Part shown: piece by piece, positions 8,688 through 16,877 of the stretch
How the letters are laid out: each line of letters starts with the position of its first letter
Position numbering within the stretch: position 1 is the stretch's first letter
Assembly: GCA_012522585.1 (NCBI GenBank)
Contig: JAAYKD010000074.1
Location: 1 to 54,857 of the forward strand
Length of the DNA stretch: 54,857 nucleotides
Direction of reading: 5' to 3'
DNA from: Bacillota bacterium
GTDB taxonomy: Bacteria > Bacillota > JAAYKD01
Position numbers and translations under genes: made by a program
Notes under the pieces: generated by a model
What the model was told of the DNA's origin: nothing
The model's input: only the letters and a program-made list of their open reading frames with translations
Databases searched by the model: none

Positions 8688-9187
8688 CAATTGATTTATA
8701 GAATTAGTTTAAATACCAGGACTTCAGTTCTCAGCCCTTTAAGAAAAGCGATTGAGCAAATACATTATTGCCTTACTTGTAGCAAGCTAAGAGAGGAATT
8801 CGCTTTTTAAAACTGGCTGATGTAAAGAATTGGTTTAAATACTAAGACTTAGATTCTCAGCCCTTTAAGAAAAGTGATTAAGCAAATACAATATTGCCAT
8901 AGCTTGCAGCAAAGCTAAGAGGGGTATCCTCTTTTTAAAACTGGCTGATGTAAAGAATTGGTTTAAATACTAAGACTTAGATTCTCAGCCCTTTAAGAAA
9001 AGTGATTGAGCAAATACAATATTGCCATAGCTTGCAGCAAAGCTAAGAGGGGTATCCTCTTTTTAAAACTGGCTGATGTAAAGAATTGGTTTAAATACCA
9101 TGACTCAGATTCTCAACCCTTTAAGAAAAGCGATTGAGCAAATACAATATTGCCATAGCTTGCAGCAAAGCTAAGAGAGGAATTCCA
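8688..9187 (-). repeat. Four-copy tandem array derived from the DUF1294 gene tail
   Basis: The word TTAAGAAAAG, which on the minus strand is the last codons and stop of the DUF1294 gene, recurs at 8739, 8865, 8993 and 9121, giving periods of 126, 128 and 128. Each unit contains the gene's last 20 codons (reading ALLQAMAILYLL in the real copy) plus about 65 bases of downstream DNA (CTGGCTGATGTAAAGAATTGGTTTAAATAC on the plus strand, in part). The two middle units are nearly identical; the outermost (8688-8790) is the most diverged. A one-base deletion (GGTATCC for GGAATTCC) shifts frame in the middle copies, so they are not coding. This array fills most of the 529-base gap between the Nudix and DUF1294 genes. 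Confidence 0.93.
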
Positions 9188-9402
9188 TATTTGAAATCTC
9201 GACGGAGGGTCTTATGTCGGAACAATCTCATGGCAATCATGGCTCCAAATGCTCCGCCAAATTGAGCTAAGCGCCAAAGTGTTCTTTCTTTTATTCTGTA
9301 TTTTTGCTTGACAGCCAAAACTTTATCATAAAAAAACATCCAAATAGTCAGCAAATTAATAGCTATATAAGCATAAATGATACCTTTAATCGTAATTTCC
9401 AT
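9121..9402 (-). CDS. DUF1294 small membrane protein
   Basis: The 93-residue protein matches the DUF1294 family pattern: an N-terminal membrane segment (about residues 6-24), a basic stretch AVKQKYRIKERTLWRLAQFGGAFGA typical of the family (cited here in pieces: RIKERTL, GGAFGAMIAM, FRHKTLRRDFKYGIP), and a second hydrophobic segment LLALLQAMAILYLL. The function of the family is unknown. ATG start at 9402 behind AAAGG. The last 66 bases of this gene are the source of the downstream tandem array, and the real copy is the only one that remains in frame with the rest of the gene. Confidence 0.85.
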   Translation of the reverse strand: MEITIKGIIYAYIAINLLTIWMFFYDKVLAVKQKYRIKERTLWRLAQFGGAFGAMIAMRLFRHKTLRRDFKYGIPLLALLQAMAILYLLNRFS

Positions 9403-9452
9403 AGTTTATACCTTTCAAAAAAATAATTATCGAAAAAGAAAATATATTCAAG

Positions 9453-9481
9453 ATGACAAATGTGAAAAAATGTGCTATCAT
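9453..9481 (+). promoter_or_regulatory. Promoter of the aldolase gene
   Basis: ATGACA at 9453-9458 and TATCAT at 9476-9481 have a 17-base spacer. The implied transcript starts about 15-20 bases before the GGGAGG ribosome site of the aldolase gene. Confidence 0.6.
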
Positions 9482-9505
9482 TAAAAAAAAAGGGAGGCGT
9501 TAAAT

Positions 9506-10438
9506 TTGGCTTTGATTTCAACCACCGAAATGTTTCGAAAGGCTCACGAAGGCAAGTATGCAGTAGGTGCTTTCAATGTGAACAACATGGAGATAATTCA
9601 GGGGATAGTGGACGCAGCCAAGGAAGAGAGATCACCTTTAATTCTACAGGTTTCTGCCGGTGCTCGCAAGTATGCTAAGCATATTTACTTGATGAAATTG
9701 GTAGAAGCAGCAGTTTTAGACAGCGGTTTGGATATCGCATTACATTTGGACCATGGTGAAGATTTTGAAATCTGCAAAGCATGTGTAGATGGAGGCTTTA
9801 CCTCAATCATGATCGATGGTTCCAAATACGATTTCGAAGAGAACATCGCCTTAACAAAAAAAGTAGTCGATTACGCACACAGCAAAGGAATCCCTGTGGA
9901 GGGCGAATTAGGGCAATTGGCCGGTATCGAAGATGATATTAACGTAGCAGACGTAGATGCTACCTTCACCGATCCTGACCAAGCAGTTGAATTCGTCGAA
10001 AGAACAGGAGTTGACTCCTTAGCCATCGCCATCGGCACAAGTCACGGAGCTTACAAGTTTAAAGGAGAACCCAGATTGGATTTTGCAAGACTGGAAAAAA
10101 TCGTCTCTTTATTGCCTGAAGGCTACCCCATCGTCTTACATGGAGCCAGCACAGTCTTGCCAGAATTTGTAGCTATGAACAACAAATACGGTGCTAAAAT
10201 CGAAGGTGCTCAAGGAGTACCCGAAGAAATGCTGAAAAAAGCGACAACTATGGGAGTCAGTAAAATTAATATTGATACGGACTTGCGTTTAGCCATGACC
10301 GCATCGATCAGACGCCATTTAGTTGAACACCCAGCAGATTTTGATCCCAGAAAATATTTAGGACCTGCCCGCCAAGCCATTAAAGAAATGGTAGCCCATA
10401 AAATGCGCAATGTCTTAGGCAGCAGTAACAAACTTTAA
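9506..10438 (+). CDS. fba: Class II fructose-bisphosphate aldolase
   Basis: Zinc-dependent aldolase cleaving fructose 1,6-bisphosphate to dihydroxyacetone phosphate and glyceraldehyde 3-phosphate. The 310-residue protein shows NVNNMEIIQG, the zinc-binding LHLDHGEDFE, MIDGSKYDFEENI, the loop VEGELGQLAG, GTSHGAYKF with a zinc His, and IVLHGAST and KINIDTDLR in the phosphate-binding half. The TTG start is chosen because GGGAGG lies eight bases upstream and no in-frame ATG precedes the conserved N-terminus (ALISTTEMF). It is a single-gene unit between its own promoter and terminator. Confidence 0.96.
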   Translation: MALISTTEMFRKAHEGKYAVGAFNVNNMEIIQGIVDAAKEERSPLILQVSAGARKYAKHIYLMKLVEAAVLDSGLDIALHLDHGEDFEICKACVDGGFTSIMIDGSKYDFEENIALTKKVVDYAHSKGIPVEGELGQLAGIEDDINVADVDATFTDPDQAVEFVERTGVDSLAIAIGTSHGAYKFKGEPRLDFARLEKIVSLLPEGYPIVLHGASTVLPEFVAMNNKYGAKIEGAQGVPEEMLKKATTMGVSKINIDTDLRLAMTASIRRHLVEHPADFDPRKYLGPARQAIKEMVAHKMRNVLGSSNKL

Positions 10439-10546
10439 AGTTCCGAATCAAAGATTAAATTACTGGAAAAATTATTCCGATTAAAACCTTGTAAACATCG
10501 GGCACTTGTTGCCTATTGAATTGCTTGGATATAACAGCTAAAAACA

Positions 10547-10590
10547 AAGCCTCTTCTTTTGCCTTGAGCAGTAGAAGAGGCTTATTTTTT
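10547..10590. terminator. Bidirectional terminator between fba and korC
   Basis: AAGCCTCTTCT (10547-10557) pairs perfectly with AGAAGAGGCTT (10573-10583), followed by ATTTTTT on the plus strand. Reading the minus strand, the same stem is followed by TGTTTTT. It can therefore end both fba and the converging korC operon. The 108 bases between fba and the stem hold nothing I recognise. Confidence 0.9.
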
Positions 10591-10629
10591 ATGCTGTTTA
10601 CTAGAATCTATTGGCTAATTTGAAATTCC

Positions 10630-11163
10630 TTAAACTAAGTCTGCCCCCGTTTTTAAAGCTTCTTCGTTTAAGGGCATCAAGTTTTGCCTGTGAGGTGGCA
10701 GGGTATCTTTGAGAGCTTGCACGATGGTTTCAAAACCCACTGCTTTTGTTTCTTTCAAGAAGGCGCCTAACATGATCATATTGGCTACACGATTGTTGCC
10801 GATTTTTTCAGCCAGGTCATTGGCCGGTATTCTATATTGGGTTATGTCAGTCCGCTCACATTCCTGATCGATTAAAGAACTGTTGATAAAGAGGACTCCG
10901 CCCGGTTTGACCATGGGAGCAAATTTTTCAAAGCTCTGAATATTCATGACGATAGCAGCTGTCGGGTTGATGACTATCGGTGTGCCGATATCCTTTTCAC
11001 TGACGACTACGGAGCAATTGGCTGTTCCTCCCCGCATTTCCGGTCCATAGGAGGGTAACCAGGTAACTTTTTTGTTTTCTCGTAAGCCAGATTCTGTAAT
11101 CAATTGGCCTAAGAGCATTACACCCTGACCGCCAAATCCGGCAATAATAATATCATGAGTCAT
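10630..11163 (-). CDS. korC: 2-oxoacid:ferredoxin oxidoreductase, gamma subunit
   Basis: Gamma subunit of a four-subunit 2-oxoacid:ferredoxin oxidoreductase of the KOR/VOR type. The 177-residue protein begins DIIIAGFGGQGVMLLGQ, the dinucleotide-like loop of this subunit, followed by the family motif SYGPEMRGGTANCSVVVS. Its ATG overlaps the korB stop by one base (TAATG), which implies translational coupling. It is the last gene of the ptb-buk-kor unit and is followed by a terminator. Confidence 0.94.
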   Translation of the reverse strand: MTHDIIIAGFGGQGVMLLGQLITESGLRENKKVTWLPSYGPEMRGGTANCSVVVSEKDIGTPIVINPTAAIVMNIQSFEKFAPMVKPGGVLFINSSLIDQECERTDITQYRIPANDLAEKIGNNRVANMIMLGAFLKETKAVGFETIVQALKDTLPPHRQNLMPLNEEALKTGADLV

Positions 11164-11909
11164 TATTTTACCTCCTCCGGAACTTTAAAATCTTTCAAAG
11201 GATAATAAGGAATCATATTTTCTTCCACCCATTTGAGAGCTTCAATGGGACTCAAACCCCAGTTGGTGGGGCAAGTGGAGAGAACTTCAACCATGGAAAA
11301 GCCTAAACCTTTTTGTTGAGCGATGAAGGCTTGTTTGATCATTCTCTTAGCTTTAATGACAGCCGCCGGATTATGTACCGAAACCCGGCTGATCAAAGCG
11401 GTGCTGTCTAAAGTAGCCAGCATTTCTGAGATGCGAATGGGTCTGCCGGTTTCTGCTTCCTGACGTCCGTAAGGGGATGTTGTGGTCTTCTGGCCCACCA
11501 AGCTGGTAGGAGCCATCTGTCCACCTGTCATACCATAAATGGCATTGTTGACGAAAATGACTGTAATATTTTCACCTCGGTGAGCGGCATGAACGATTTC
11601 AGCTGTACCAATCGAGGCCAAATCTCCGTCTCCTTGATAGGAGAAGATCATCTTGTCGGGCATTGCTCTCTTTAAGCCGGTGGCAATAGCCGGGGCTCTG
11701 CCGTGAGCTGCCTGAACCATATCCACGTTAAAATAGTTATAAGCAAAAACTGAACAGCCGACGGGAGCTATGCCAATGGTGATGCCGGCAATATCCAGCT
11801 CATCCATGACCTCAGCTACCAAACGATGAATAATACCGTGAGTGCAACCGGGGCAATAGTGAGTTTCAACTTCGGCTAAGGATTTCGGTCTTTCATATAC
11901 AATTGCCAT
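11163..11909 (-). CDS. korB: 2-oxoacid:ferredoxin oxidoreductase, beta (TPP) subunit
   Basis: Carries the thiamine pyrophosphate site. The 248-residue protein has the CPGCTHG cluster-proximal motif, and the TPP motif opens with GDGDLASIG and closes with the NN of VIFVNN, followed by [13 protein letters not shown]. These features match the VOR/KOR beta subunit and not the PFOR beta region. Ribosome site GAGGTGA lies at the korA end, and the gene begins right after the korA stop. Substrate preference (2-oxoisovalerate versus 2-oxoglutarate or indolepyruvate) cannot be fixed from motifs; the neighbouring butyrate kinase and phosphotransbutyrylase favour branched-chain acids. Confidence 0.95.
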   Translation of the reverse strand: MAIVYERPKSLAEVETHYCPGCTHGIIHRLVAEVMDELDIAGITIGIAPVGCSVFAYNYFNVDMVQAAHGRAPAIATGLKRAMPDKMIFSYQGDGDLASIGTAEIVHAAHRGENITVIFVNNAIYGMTGGQMAPTSLVGQKTTTSPYGRQEAETGRPIRISEMLATLDSTALISRVSVHNPAAVIKAKRMIKQAFIAQQKGLGFSMVEVLSTCPTNWGLSPIEALKWVEENMIPYYPLKDFKVPEEVK

Positions 11910-11910
11910 T

Positions 11911-12966
11911 TTATTTCACCTCATCAATAAGCTTCTTTAGTTCTGCTAGAATATGTAGGGGCTCCGGTGCCATACCACCGGTTCTGCCGTGGAAGCGGAC
12001 CGGCTGGCGGCCGTTGACTGCCAAGCGCACGTCTTCTACCATTTGTCCGGCGCTCATTTCAACTGTTAAAAACCCTTTGGCTGTCTTTTGAACTTTATCA
12101 AAAGCCTCGTCCGGGAAGGGATAGAGAGTGATGGGTCTGATCAAACCAACTGAGATTCCTTCTTCCCTGGCCATCTCAACTACTGAACGCATGATTCTGG
12201 CAGTAGTTCCATAACCGACTAAGAAAAACTCAGCATCTTCATGAAGGATTTCATAGCGAACTTCTTCTAACATTTTTGCAAATTTTGCCTGCAGGACTTC
12301 ATTGTGTTCTTCACATTCCTCGGCTTTGATGAAAAGGGAGTTGATTACATTGGGTTTACGCTCCCCTAGGGTTCCGGTAGTGGCCCAAGAAATGTCAGCT
12401 TCTTGAGGCTCTCTGGGTTCAATTGCTACAGGCTCCATCATCTGGCCTAACATGCCATCGCCTAAAACGATGACCGGATTACGATATTTTTCCGCCAAAT
12501 CAAAGGCATCCATGGTTAGATCAACCATTTCCTGGACTGTCGAAGGGGCTAAGACGAGCATTTTGTAATCCCCGTGGCCGCCACCCTTAGTCGACTGAAA
12601 ATAATCACTTTGTGAAGGTTGAATCGTACCTAAACCAGGTCCGCCTCGCATCATATTGACCACAACACAGGGTAATTGAGAACCTACCAAGTAGGAAATA
12701 CCCTCTTGCTTCAAACTGATTCCGGGACTGGATGATGAGGTCATGCAGCGCACACCGGTGCTGGCTGCCCCATAGACCATATTGATGGCTGCCACTTCGC
12801 TCTCGGCTTGGACGAAAACACCGTCCAATTGCGGCAAGCGACGGGACATATATTCGGGAACCTCATTTTGTGGTGTAATCGGATAACCGAAAAAGTAACG
12901 GCAACCGGCAGCTAAAGCAGCTTCGGCCAGAGCTTCGTTGCCCTTCATTAAAATTTTCTCTGCCAT
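11911..12966 (-). CDS. korA: 2-oxoacid:ferredoxin oxidoreductase, alpha subunit (VorB-like)
   Basis: The 351-residue protein is the alpha subunit. It has the N-terminal motif [20 protein letters not shown] followed by [13 protein letters not shown], then [15 protein letters not shown], the substrate-side [18 protein letters not shown], and a C-terminal domain starting [13 protein letters not shown]. Overall it resembles proteins annotated as 3-methyl-2-oxobutanoate dehydrogenase VorB in Clostridia. It is preceded by the ferredoxin-like delta subunit and followed directly by beta. The ATG start has GGAG upstream. The call to subunit level is firm; substrate is inferred from the operon. Confidence 0.95.
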   Translation of the reverse strand: MAEKILMKGNEALAEAALAAGCRYFFGYPITPQNEVPEYMSRRLPQLDGVFVQAESEVAAINMVYGAASTGVRCMTSSSSPGISLKQEGISYLVGSQLPCVVVNMMRGGPGLGTIQPSQSDYFQSTKGGGHGDYKMLVLAPSTVQEMVDLTMDAFDLAEKYRNPVIVLGDGMLGQMMEPVAIEPREPQEADISWATTGTLGERKPNVINSLFIKAEECEEHNEVLQAKFAKMLEEVRYEILHEDAEFFLVGYGTTARIMRSVVEMAREEGISVGLIRPITLYPFPDEAFDKVQKTAKGFLTVEMSAGQMVEDVRLAVNGRQPVRFHGRTGGMAPEPLHILAELKKLIDEVK

Positions 12967-12978
12967 TTTAAAAACTCC

Positions 12979-13185
12979 TTACTTTTCCACTTTTATTGCT
13001 ACATCAGGGCACATTCTGGCACACATGGCACAGGAAATACAGAGGCTTTGATCAGTTACAATAACGGGATGATAGCCTTTGGAATTCATGTGTTTGCCCA
13101 TGACCAAAATTTTTTGGGGACAGGCTGTTGTGCACAAACCGCAACCTTTGCAAATCTCTTCGAAAATGGTCACTCTTTGAATCAT
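12979..13185 (-). CDS. korD: 2-oxoacid:ferredoxin oxidoreductase, delta (2[4Fe-4S]) subunit
   Basis: A 68-residue ferredoxin-like subunit that passes electrons from the TPP subunit to external ferredoxin. Two complete four-cysteine motifs are present: CKGCGLCTTACP and CISCAMCARMCP. ATG start with AAGGAGGA upstream. The order delta-alpha-beta-gamma is the usual one for VOR/KOR operons in clostridia. Confidence 0.95.
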   Translation of the reverse strand: MIQRVTIFEEICKGCGLCTTACPQKILVMGKHMNSKGYHPVIVTDQSLCISCAMCARMCPDVAIKVEK

Positions 13186-13204
13186 AGTATCCTCCTTCTT
13201 CTCT

Positions 13205-13882
13205 CTATAAGCTACGTTCCCAGGGGGGCAGCATTTGCCTCTCCACTAAAAACAAGGGTTCCTTAATATGTTCTTTGACTTGCTCGGCCAACCTTTTGTC
13301 AACTGCTGCAAAAGCGATGGGCAAGCCGGTCATTTGAGAAACCTTCTGAGCCATTGCATAGCCCTCTAAGATGATTTCCTTGGTTGTTTCAACTCCCAGA
13401 TTGGTATTAGCTACCAGAGCATGAACTTTTAAGCGGGATTTCCATTCGATTCTCTCTTTCATCTCAATCAGCTCCTCAGCCGTCTGAGAAAAAGGCCTTT
13501 TGATATTGATCACAAAGAGAACCTGATGGTCGATGCTCTCAAACATATCTTTATATTGACCTAGAGCCGTGGCTCCGGCATCATATCCCCCTACATCCAT
13601 GATTACTTTCAAATCTGGATTGTGAAAGACCGTATAGACTTCAGCTGAAACCGCCGGAACATCGGCATGTTCCATTTGGCCTTGGGGCAAAATTGCTCTA
13701 ATATCCTTTTGTGCTAATTTAGCTCGAAATTCTCTGGCCCTGAAATAGGGTTTGACTACGTCCAAATCGACAATGGCAATTTGCTCATATTGATCGGCTA
13801 AACTCTGCACCACATTTAAGGATAATTCGGTTTTACCGCTGCCGTAAGGGCCGACAAAAATAGTAACTCTATGTTTAAACAT
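13205..13882 (-). CDS. P-loop ATP-binding protein of unknown role in the ptb-buk-kor operon
   Basis: The 225-residue protein starts with a Walker A loop, FVGPYGSGKTELSLN, followed by IAIVDLDVVKPYFRARE and a Walker B-like VIMDVGGYDAG. This layout recalls MinD/Mrp-type P-loop proteins. A later VINIKRPFSQTAEE and HALVANTNLG resemble the base-recognition strand region of such NTPases. No membrane segment is seen. It overlaps the buk stop by 8 bases and lies 20 bases before korD, so it is co-transcribed with the fermentation enzymes. Possible jobs include enzyme assembly, cofactor handling or regulation; none is shown by the sequence. Confidence 0.85.
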   Translation of the reverse strand: MFKHRVTIFVGPYGSGKTELSLNVVQSLADQYEQIAIVDLDVVKPYFRAREFRAKLAQKDIRAILPQGQMEHADVPAVSAEVYTVFHNPDLKVIMDVGGYDAGATALGQYKDMFESIDHQVLFVINIKRPFSQTAEELIEMKERIEWKSRLKVHALVANTNLGVETTKEIILEGYAMAQKVSQMTGLPIAFAAVDKRLAEQVKEHIKEPLFLVERQMLPPWERSL

Positions 13883-14945
13883 AAACTTTCACCTGTTCGG
13901 CTCCTTTTAAGACTCGCAGCACCCCTAAAGCCAAAGCCAAAAGCTCATCTTCACCGGGATATACAAAAACTCTACCCAAAAAGCCTATCTTTCTTTCTAT
14001 ATAAGAGATTAAATATTGACTATAAGCCAGACCACCGGTCAAAATAATAGCATCGATCTGACCCTCTAAGACTACTGCCTGGGCGCCTATTTCTTTGGCA
14101 ACCTGATAGGCCATGGCTTCGAAGACAATCTTGGCCTTTTGGTCTCCTTGTTCGATCCGCTGGGTTATTTCACGACCGTCATTGCTATCCAAATAGGCGA
14201 TTAAACCGCCCCTGCCAACGAAGAGCTTGCGCAATTCAGCCTGACTATACTCACCGCTATAGGCCATGGTTATGACATCGCAGACCGGTAAACCTCCGGC
14301 TCGCTCCGGTGAAAAGGGTCCGTCCCCATCCAAGGCATTGTTGGAATCGATGATTCTGCCTTTTTTATGAGCACTGACTGAAATTCCCCCGCCTAAATGA
14401 GCAACGATAAAATTACTTTCCTGATAGCTTTGCTCCAGCTCCAGAGCACAACTATGAGCCACCATCTTTTGATTTAAGGTGTGCTGGATACTGCGTCTGG
14501 AAATCATGGGCAGACCGGAATAACGAGCTACTTCTTCCAATTCATCGACCACTGTAGGGTCGACGATGTAGGCGGGAATATTTAAATCCTGAGCAAAAGC
14601 ATGGGCTAAAAGTCCGCCTAAATTGGAAGCATGATCACCGGAGTAACCCTCGCGCAAATCCTTGAGCATAGCCTCGTTGACCTGATAAGTGCCGCCGGCA
14701 ATGGGCTTTAAAAGGCCACCTCTTCCTACTACTGCGGTCAAAAGATTCAAATCGAAGTTCTCTTCACGCAAAAATGCTTGAATGTCCTCTAATCTAAATT
14801 CATATTGAGAATAAATATTGGCAAACCCTTTAAGCTCTTCGGCTGAGTAACGAAGAGTATGCTCAAAAAGCATTTCTTCATCTTTAAAAACTCCAATTTT
14901 AGTGGAAGTCGAGCCTGGATTCAAAGCTAAAATAAAAGAGCTCAT
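13875..14945 (-). CDS. buk: Butyrate kinase (acyl kinase)
   Basis: Transfers phosphate from butyryl (or branched acyl) phosphate to ADP. The 356-residue protein has the acetate/butyrate kinase landmarks: ALNPGSTSTKIGVF at the N-terminus, VVGRGGLLKPIAGGTY, VAHLGGGISVSAH, ALDGDGPFSPERAGGLP and the C-terminal ILTGGLAYSQ. These fit butyrate kinase and not acetate kinase. ATG start with TAGGAGGA upstream. It lies 10 bases after ptb, the classical ptb-buk pair, here leading a 2-oxoacid oxidoreductase operon. Leucine, isoleucine and valine fermentation to branched short-chain acids is the likely use. Confidence 0.95.
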   Translation of the reverse strand: MSSFILALNPGSTSTKIGVFKDEEMLFEHTLRYSAEELKGFANIYSQYEFRLEDIQAFLREENFDLNLLTAVVGRGGLLKPIAGGTYQVNEAMLKDLREGYSGDHASNLGGLLAHAFAQDLNIPAYIVDPTVVDELEEVARYSGLPMISRRSIQHTLNQKMVAHSCALELEQSYQESNFIVAHLGGGISVSAHKKGRIIDSNNALDGDGPFSPERAGGLPVCDVITMAYSGEYSQAELRKLFVGRGGLIAYLDSNDGREITQRIEQGDQKAKIVFEAMAYQVAKEIGAQAVVLEGQIDAIILTGGLAYSQYLISYIERKIGFLGRVFVYPGEDELLALALGVLRVLKGAEQVKVYV

Positions 14946-14955
14946 AAATATCCTC

Positions 14956-15858
14956 CTACTCTCCGGCTAAGAAAGTCGCTGCTGCTATGGAGACTAATTT
15001 TGAATGAGGTGAATCGGAACGGGAAGTTAGAACTATGGGTCTGCTGGCTCCTACTACAATCCCGGCAACTGTTGCATCGGCGAAGTAGATTAAAGATTTA
15101 TACATGACATTACCGGCTTCAATGTAAGGAGCTAAGACTACATCTGCTCGGCCTGCTGCCGGATGGTCGATTCCCTTGTGTTGCGCCGACTCCAAGCTGA
15201 GAGCTCCGTCAAAAGCTAAAGGTCCGCTGATTATAGCATCGCCAAAGAGCCCTTGCTCTCCCATCTCCCTGAGAGCGTCGGCATCGATGGTTGCCTGCAT
15301 TTTCGGGTTCACCTGTTCGATTGCTGCCAAAGGTACAACTTTTGGCTCTTCGACTTCAAAAGCTCGAGCTACGGTCAAAGCGCTTTGCAACAATTCGACT
15401 TTTTGCTCGAAGTTGGGATTTATATTCATGGCTGCATCGGTTAAAAAGATTAAACGATCTAGAGCTGGCACTTCCAAGATTGCGATATGGCTTAAAATCC
15501 TGCCGGTTCTCAAACCTATTTCTCTGTCCAAAACAGCTCTTAAAAGCGTAGGCGTATCGACTATGCCTTTCATCAAAAGATGTGCTTCTCCGCTGGAGAC
15601 AAGTGCAACAGCTTTTCTGGCTGCCTCAGCATTGTCTTGAGCGTCCACAATAGGTAAATTAGTCAGATCCAAAGAATTAGCAGCTGCTATGCTCTTGATT
15701 TCCTCTTCTTTACCTACCAAAATGGCGTCAACTAAACCCGCTTCCACCGCATCCAGAACAGCCTTCAAGACATCCAAGTCATTGGCTGCAGCTACGGCTA
15801 GCTTTCTTTTGGGCAAAGCCCTTACTCTCTTTTGCAACTCATCAAATGTTCTGATCAA
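14956..15858 (-). CDS. ptb: Phosphate butyryltransferase
   Basis: Converts acyl-CoA and phosphate to acyl phosphate and CoA. The 300-residue protein has the Pta/Ptb family features: KLAVAAANDLDVLKAV, ILVGKEEEIKSIA, HLLMKGIVDTPTLLRAVLD (in part), FLTDAAMNINPN, and the C-terminal ADATVAGIVVGASRPIVLTSR. TTG start with GGGGAGAG upstream; the next in-frame Met comes far too late. First gene of the ptb-buk-(P-loop)-kor operon. The 141 bases between it and the gene at 16000 are AT-rich; I see only a weak GAGGCT/AGCCTC inverted repeat and no confident promoter there. Confidence 0.95.
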   Translation of the reverse strand: MIRTFDELQKRVRALPKRKLAVAAANDLDVLKAVLDAVEAGLVDAILVGKEEEIKSIAAANSLDLTNLPIVDAQDNAEAARKAVALVSSGEAHLLMKGIVDTPTLLRAVLDREIGLRTGRILSHIAILEVPALDRLIFLTDAAMNINPNFEQKVELLQSALTVARAFEVEEPKVVPLAAIEQVNPKMQATIDADALREMGEQGLFGDAIISGPLAFDGALSLESAQHKGIDHPAAGRADVVLAPYIEAGNVMYKSLIYFADATVAGIVVGASRPIVLTSRSDSPHSKLVSIAAATFLAGE

Positions 15859-15999
15859 ATCTCTCTCCCCTTTGTACTTTTTATTTCTAGGAACTAAGAA
15901 ATTCTAAAATTGAGGCTGATAATATTGTTTTTATAATGCACAAAAATAGCCTCTGCTAAATATATTTCAACAACCGAATGAATTATCCTGCCTCTTTTA

Positions 16000-16854
16000 T
16001 CATTGTGTGTTTAAAATCAAAGCAATTTGCACTCCAGGAAAAAAACTGCTTTGGGAAAACTGACCATATTTTGAACTTTCCTCTAAAAAACCACTGCCGC
16101 TTCTCAAAATGAATTTACCATTGAATCTTTGCAATGATTTGATCACCTGGGCTAAGCCTAGGCCCCTGCCCACTTCTTTACTGGCCGAAACTCCTTGAGT
16201 CAAAGCATATCTGATAATCTCTTCTTCATCCTTACTCATCAAATCGTGTTTTTTGCTCAAGCTTCCCCTCAAACCTATGCCCAAATCACCTAAAGCTATG
16301 TGCAATTGTCGGCCCTCTTTGCGTCGGTAAACCTGAGCCGCTACAAAACCCTCGTCTTCACTATGTTGAGGTATGTTCTGGCAGAGTTCCGACAAGAGGG
16401 TGCAAAAATAAAGCTGATCTTGGCTTAACTCTCGGGCATCAGCTGCCATCAGCCGATGCATCGAGGTCATGAAGTTTTTGATCAACTGGGGCACATCATC
16501 TTCTAAACTAAATCGAGTCAGAGGAATCAGCCAGGTTTCATCCCGTCTGGCAATTAAATCCGCAGGCTTTTGAGCCGGCAAAAAAACTGCATACTCCTGG
16601 GCCGCCTGTAGGAATCCACTGCGTAAAAGATAGGCTCTGACCTGATAATTTCTAGGCAAATATAAAAACAGCTTGGGCAAGACCAAGGAATAATAGCGCA
16701 GATAGGTCAAGACCAGAATCAGGCCCAAGGGGTCGATAAACTGTAAATCACGCAAGGAAATGCATTGATCACCGTAAGATTTCGGCTTTAATTGGGCCAG
16801 AGCTTTAATGCTATCGGTTCCGGTCAGATAAAAAGGAAGGTTGAGAAAATCCAT
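16000..16854 (-). CDS. STAS-like domain joined to a GHKL ATPase domain (anti-sigma type)
   Basis: A 284-residue protein that appears to join two partner modules. Residues about 25-85 look like a STAS domain (SLRDLQFIDPLGLILVLTYL), where the usual phosphorylatable Ser after Asp is Pro (D41-P42). Residues about 150-280 form a HATPase_c/SpoIIAB-like domain with N box SELCQNIPQHS (E156, N160, H164), G1 box DLGIG (190-194) and G2 box GRGLGL (230-235). In partner-switching systems STAS and ATPase are usually separate proteins. AAAGGGAGG precedes the ATG. It is the last gene after cinA, 23 bases downstream. Target unknown. Confidence 0.7.
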   Translation of the reverse strand: MDFLNLPFYLTGTDSIKALAQLKPKSYGDQCISLRDLQFIDPLGLILVLTYLRYYSLVLPKLFLYLPRNYQVRAYLLRSGFLQAAQEYAVFLPAQKPADLIARRDETWLIPLTRFSLEDDVPQLIKNFMTSMHRLMAADARELSQDQLYFCTLLSELCQNIPQHSEDEGFVAAQVYRRKEGRQLHIALGDLGIGLRGSLSKKHDLMSKDEEEIIRYALTQGVSASKEVGRGLGLAQVIKSLQRFNGKFILRSGSGFLEESSKYGQFSQSSFFPGVQIALILNTQ

Positions 16855-16877
16855 CTGTTCAAACCTCCCTTTCTAGT

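Noticed and set aside
8628-9120. Small RNA gene in the DUF1294-Nudix gap
   Set aside because: The stretch is explained by tail duplications of the DUF1294 gene; no promoter with a conserved structured RNA is seen.
8688-9187. Possible CRISPR array
   Set aside because: Units are 126-128 bases long and contiguous with no unique spacers, and they match the adjacent gene's own 3' end.
15859-15999. Terminator between the STAS-ATPase gene and ptb
   Set aside because: The GAGGCT/AGCCTC inverted repeat has a loop of about 30 bases and no clean T tract, so I do not call it.
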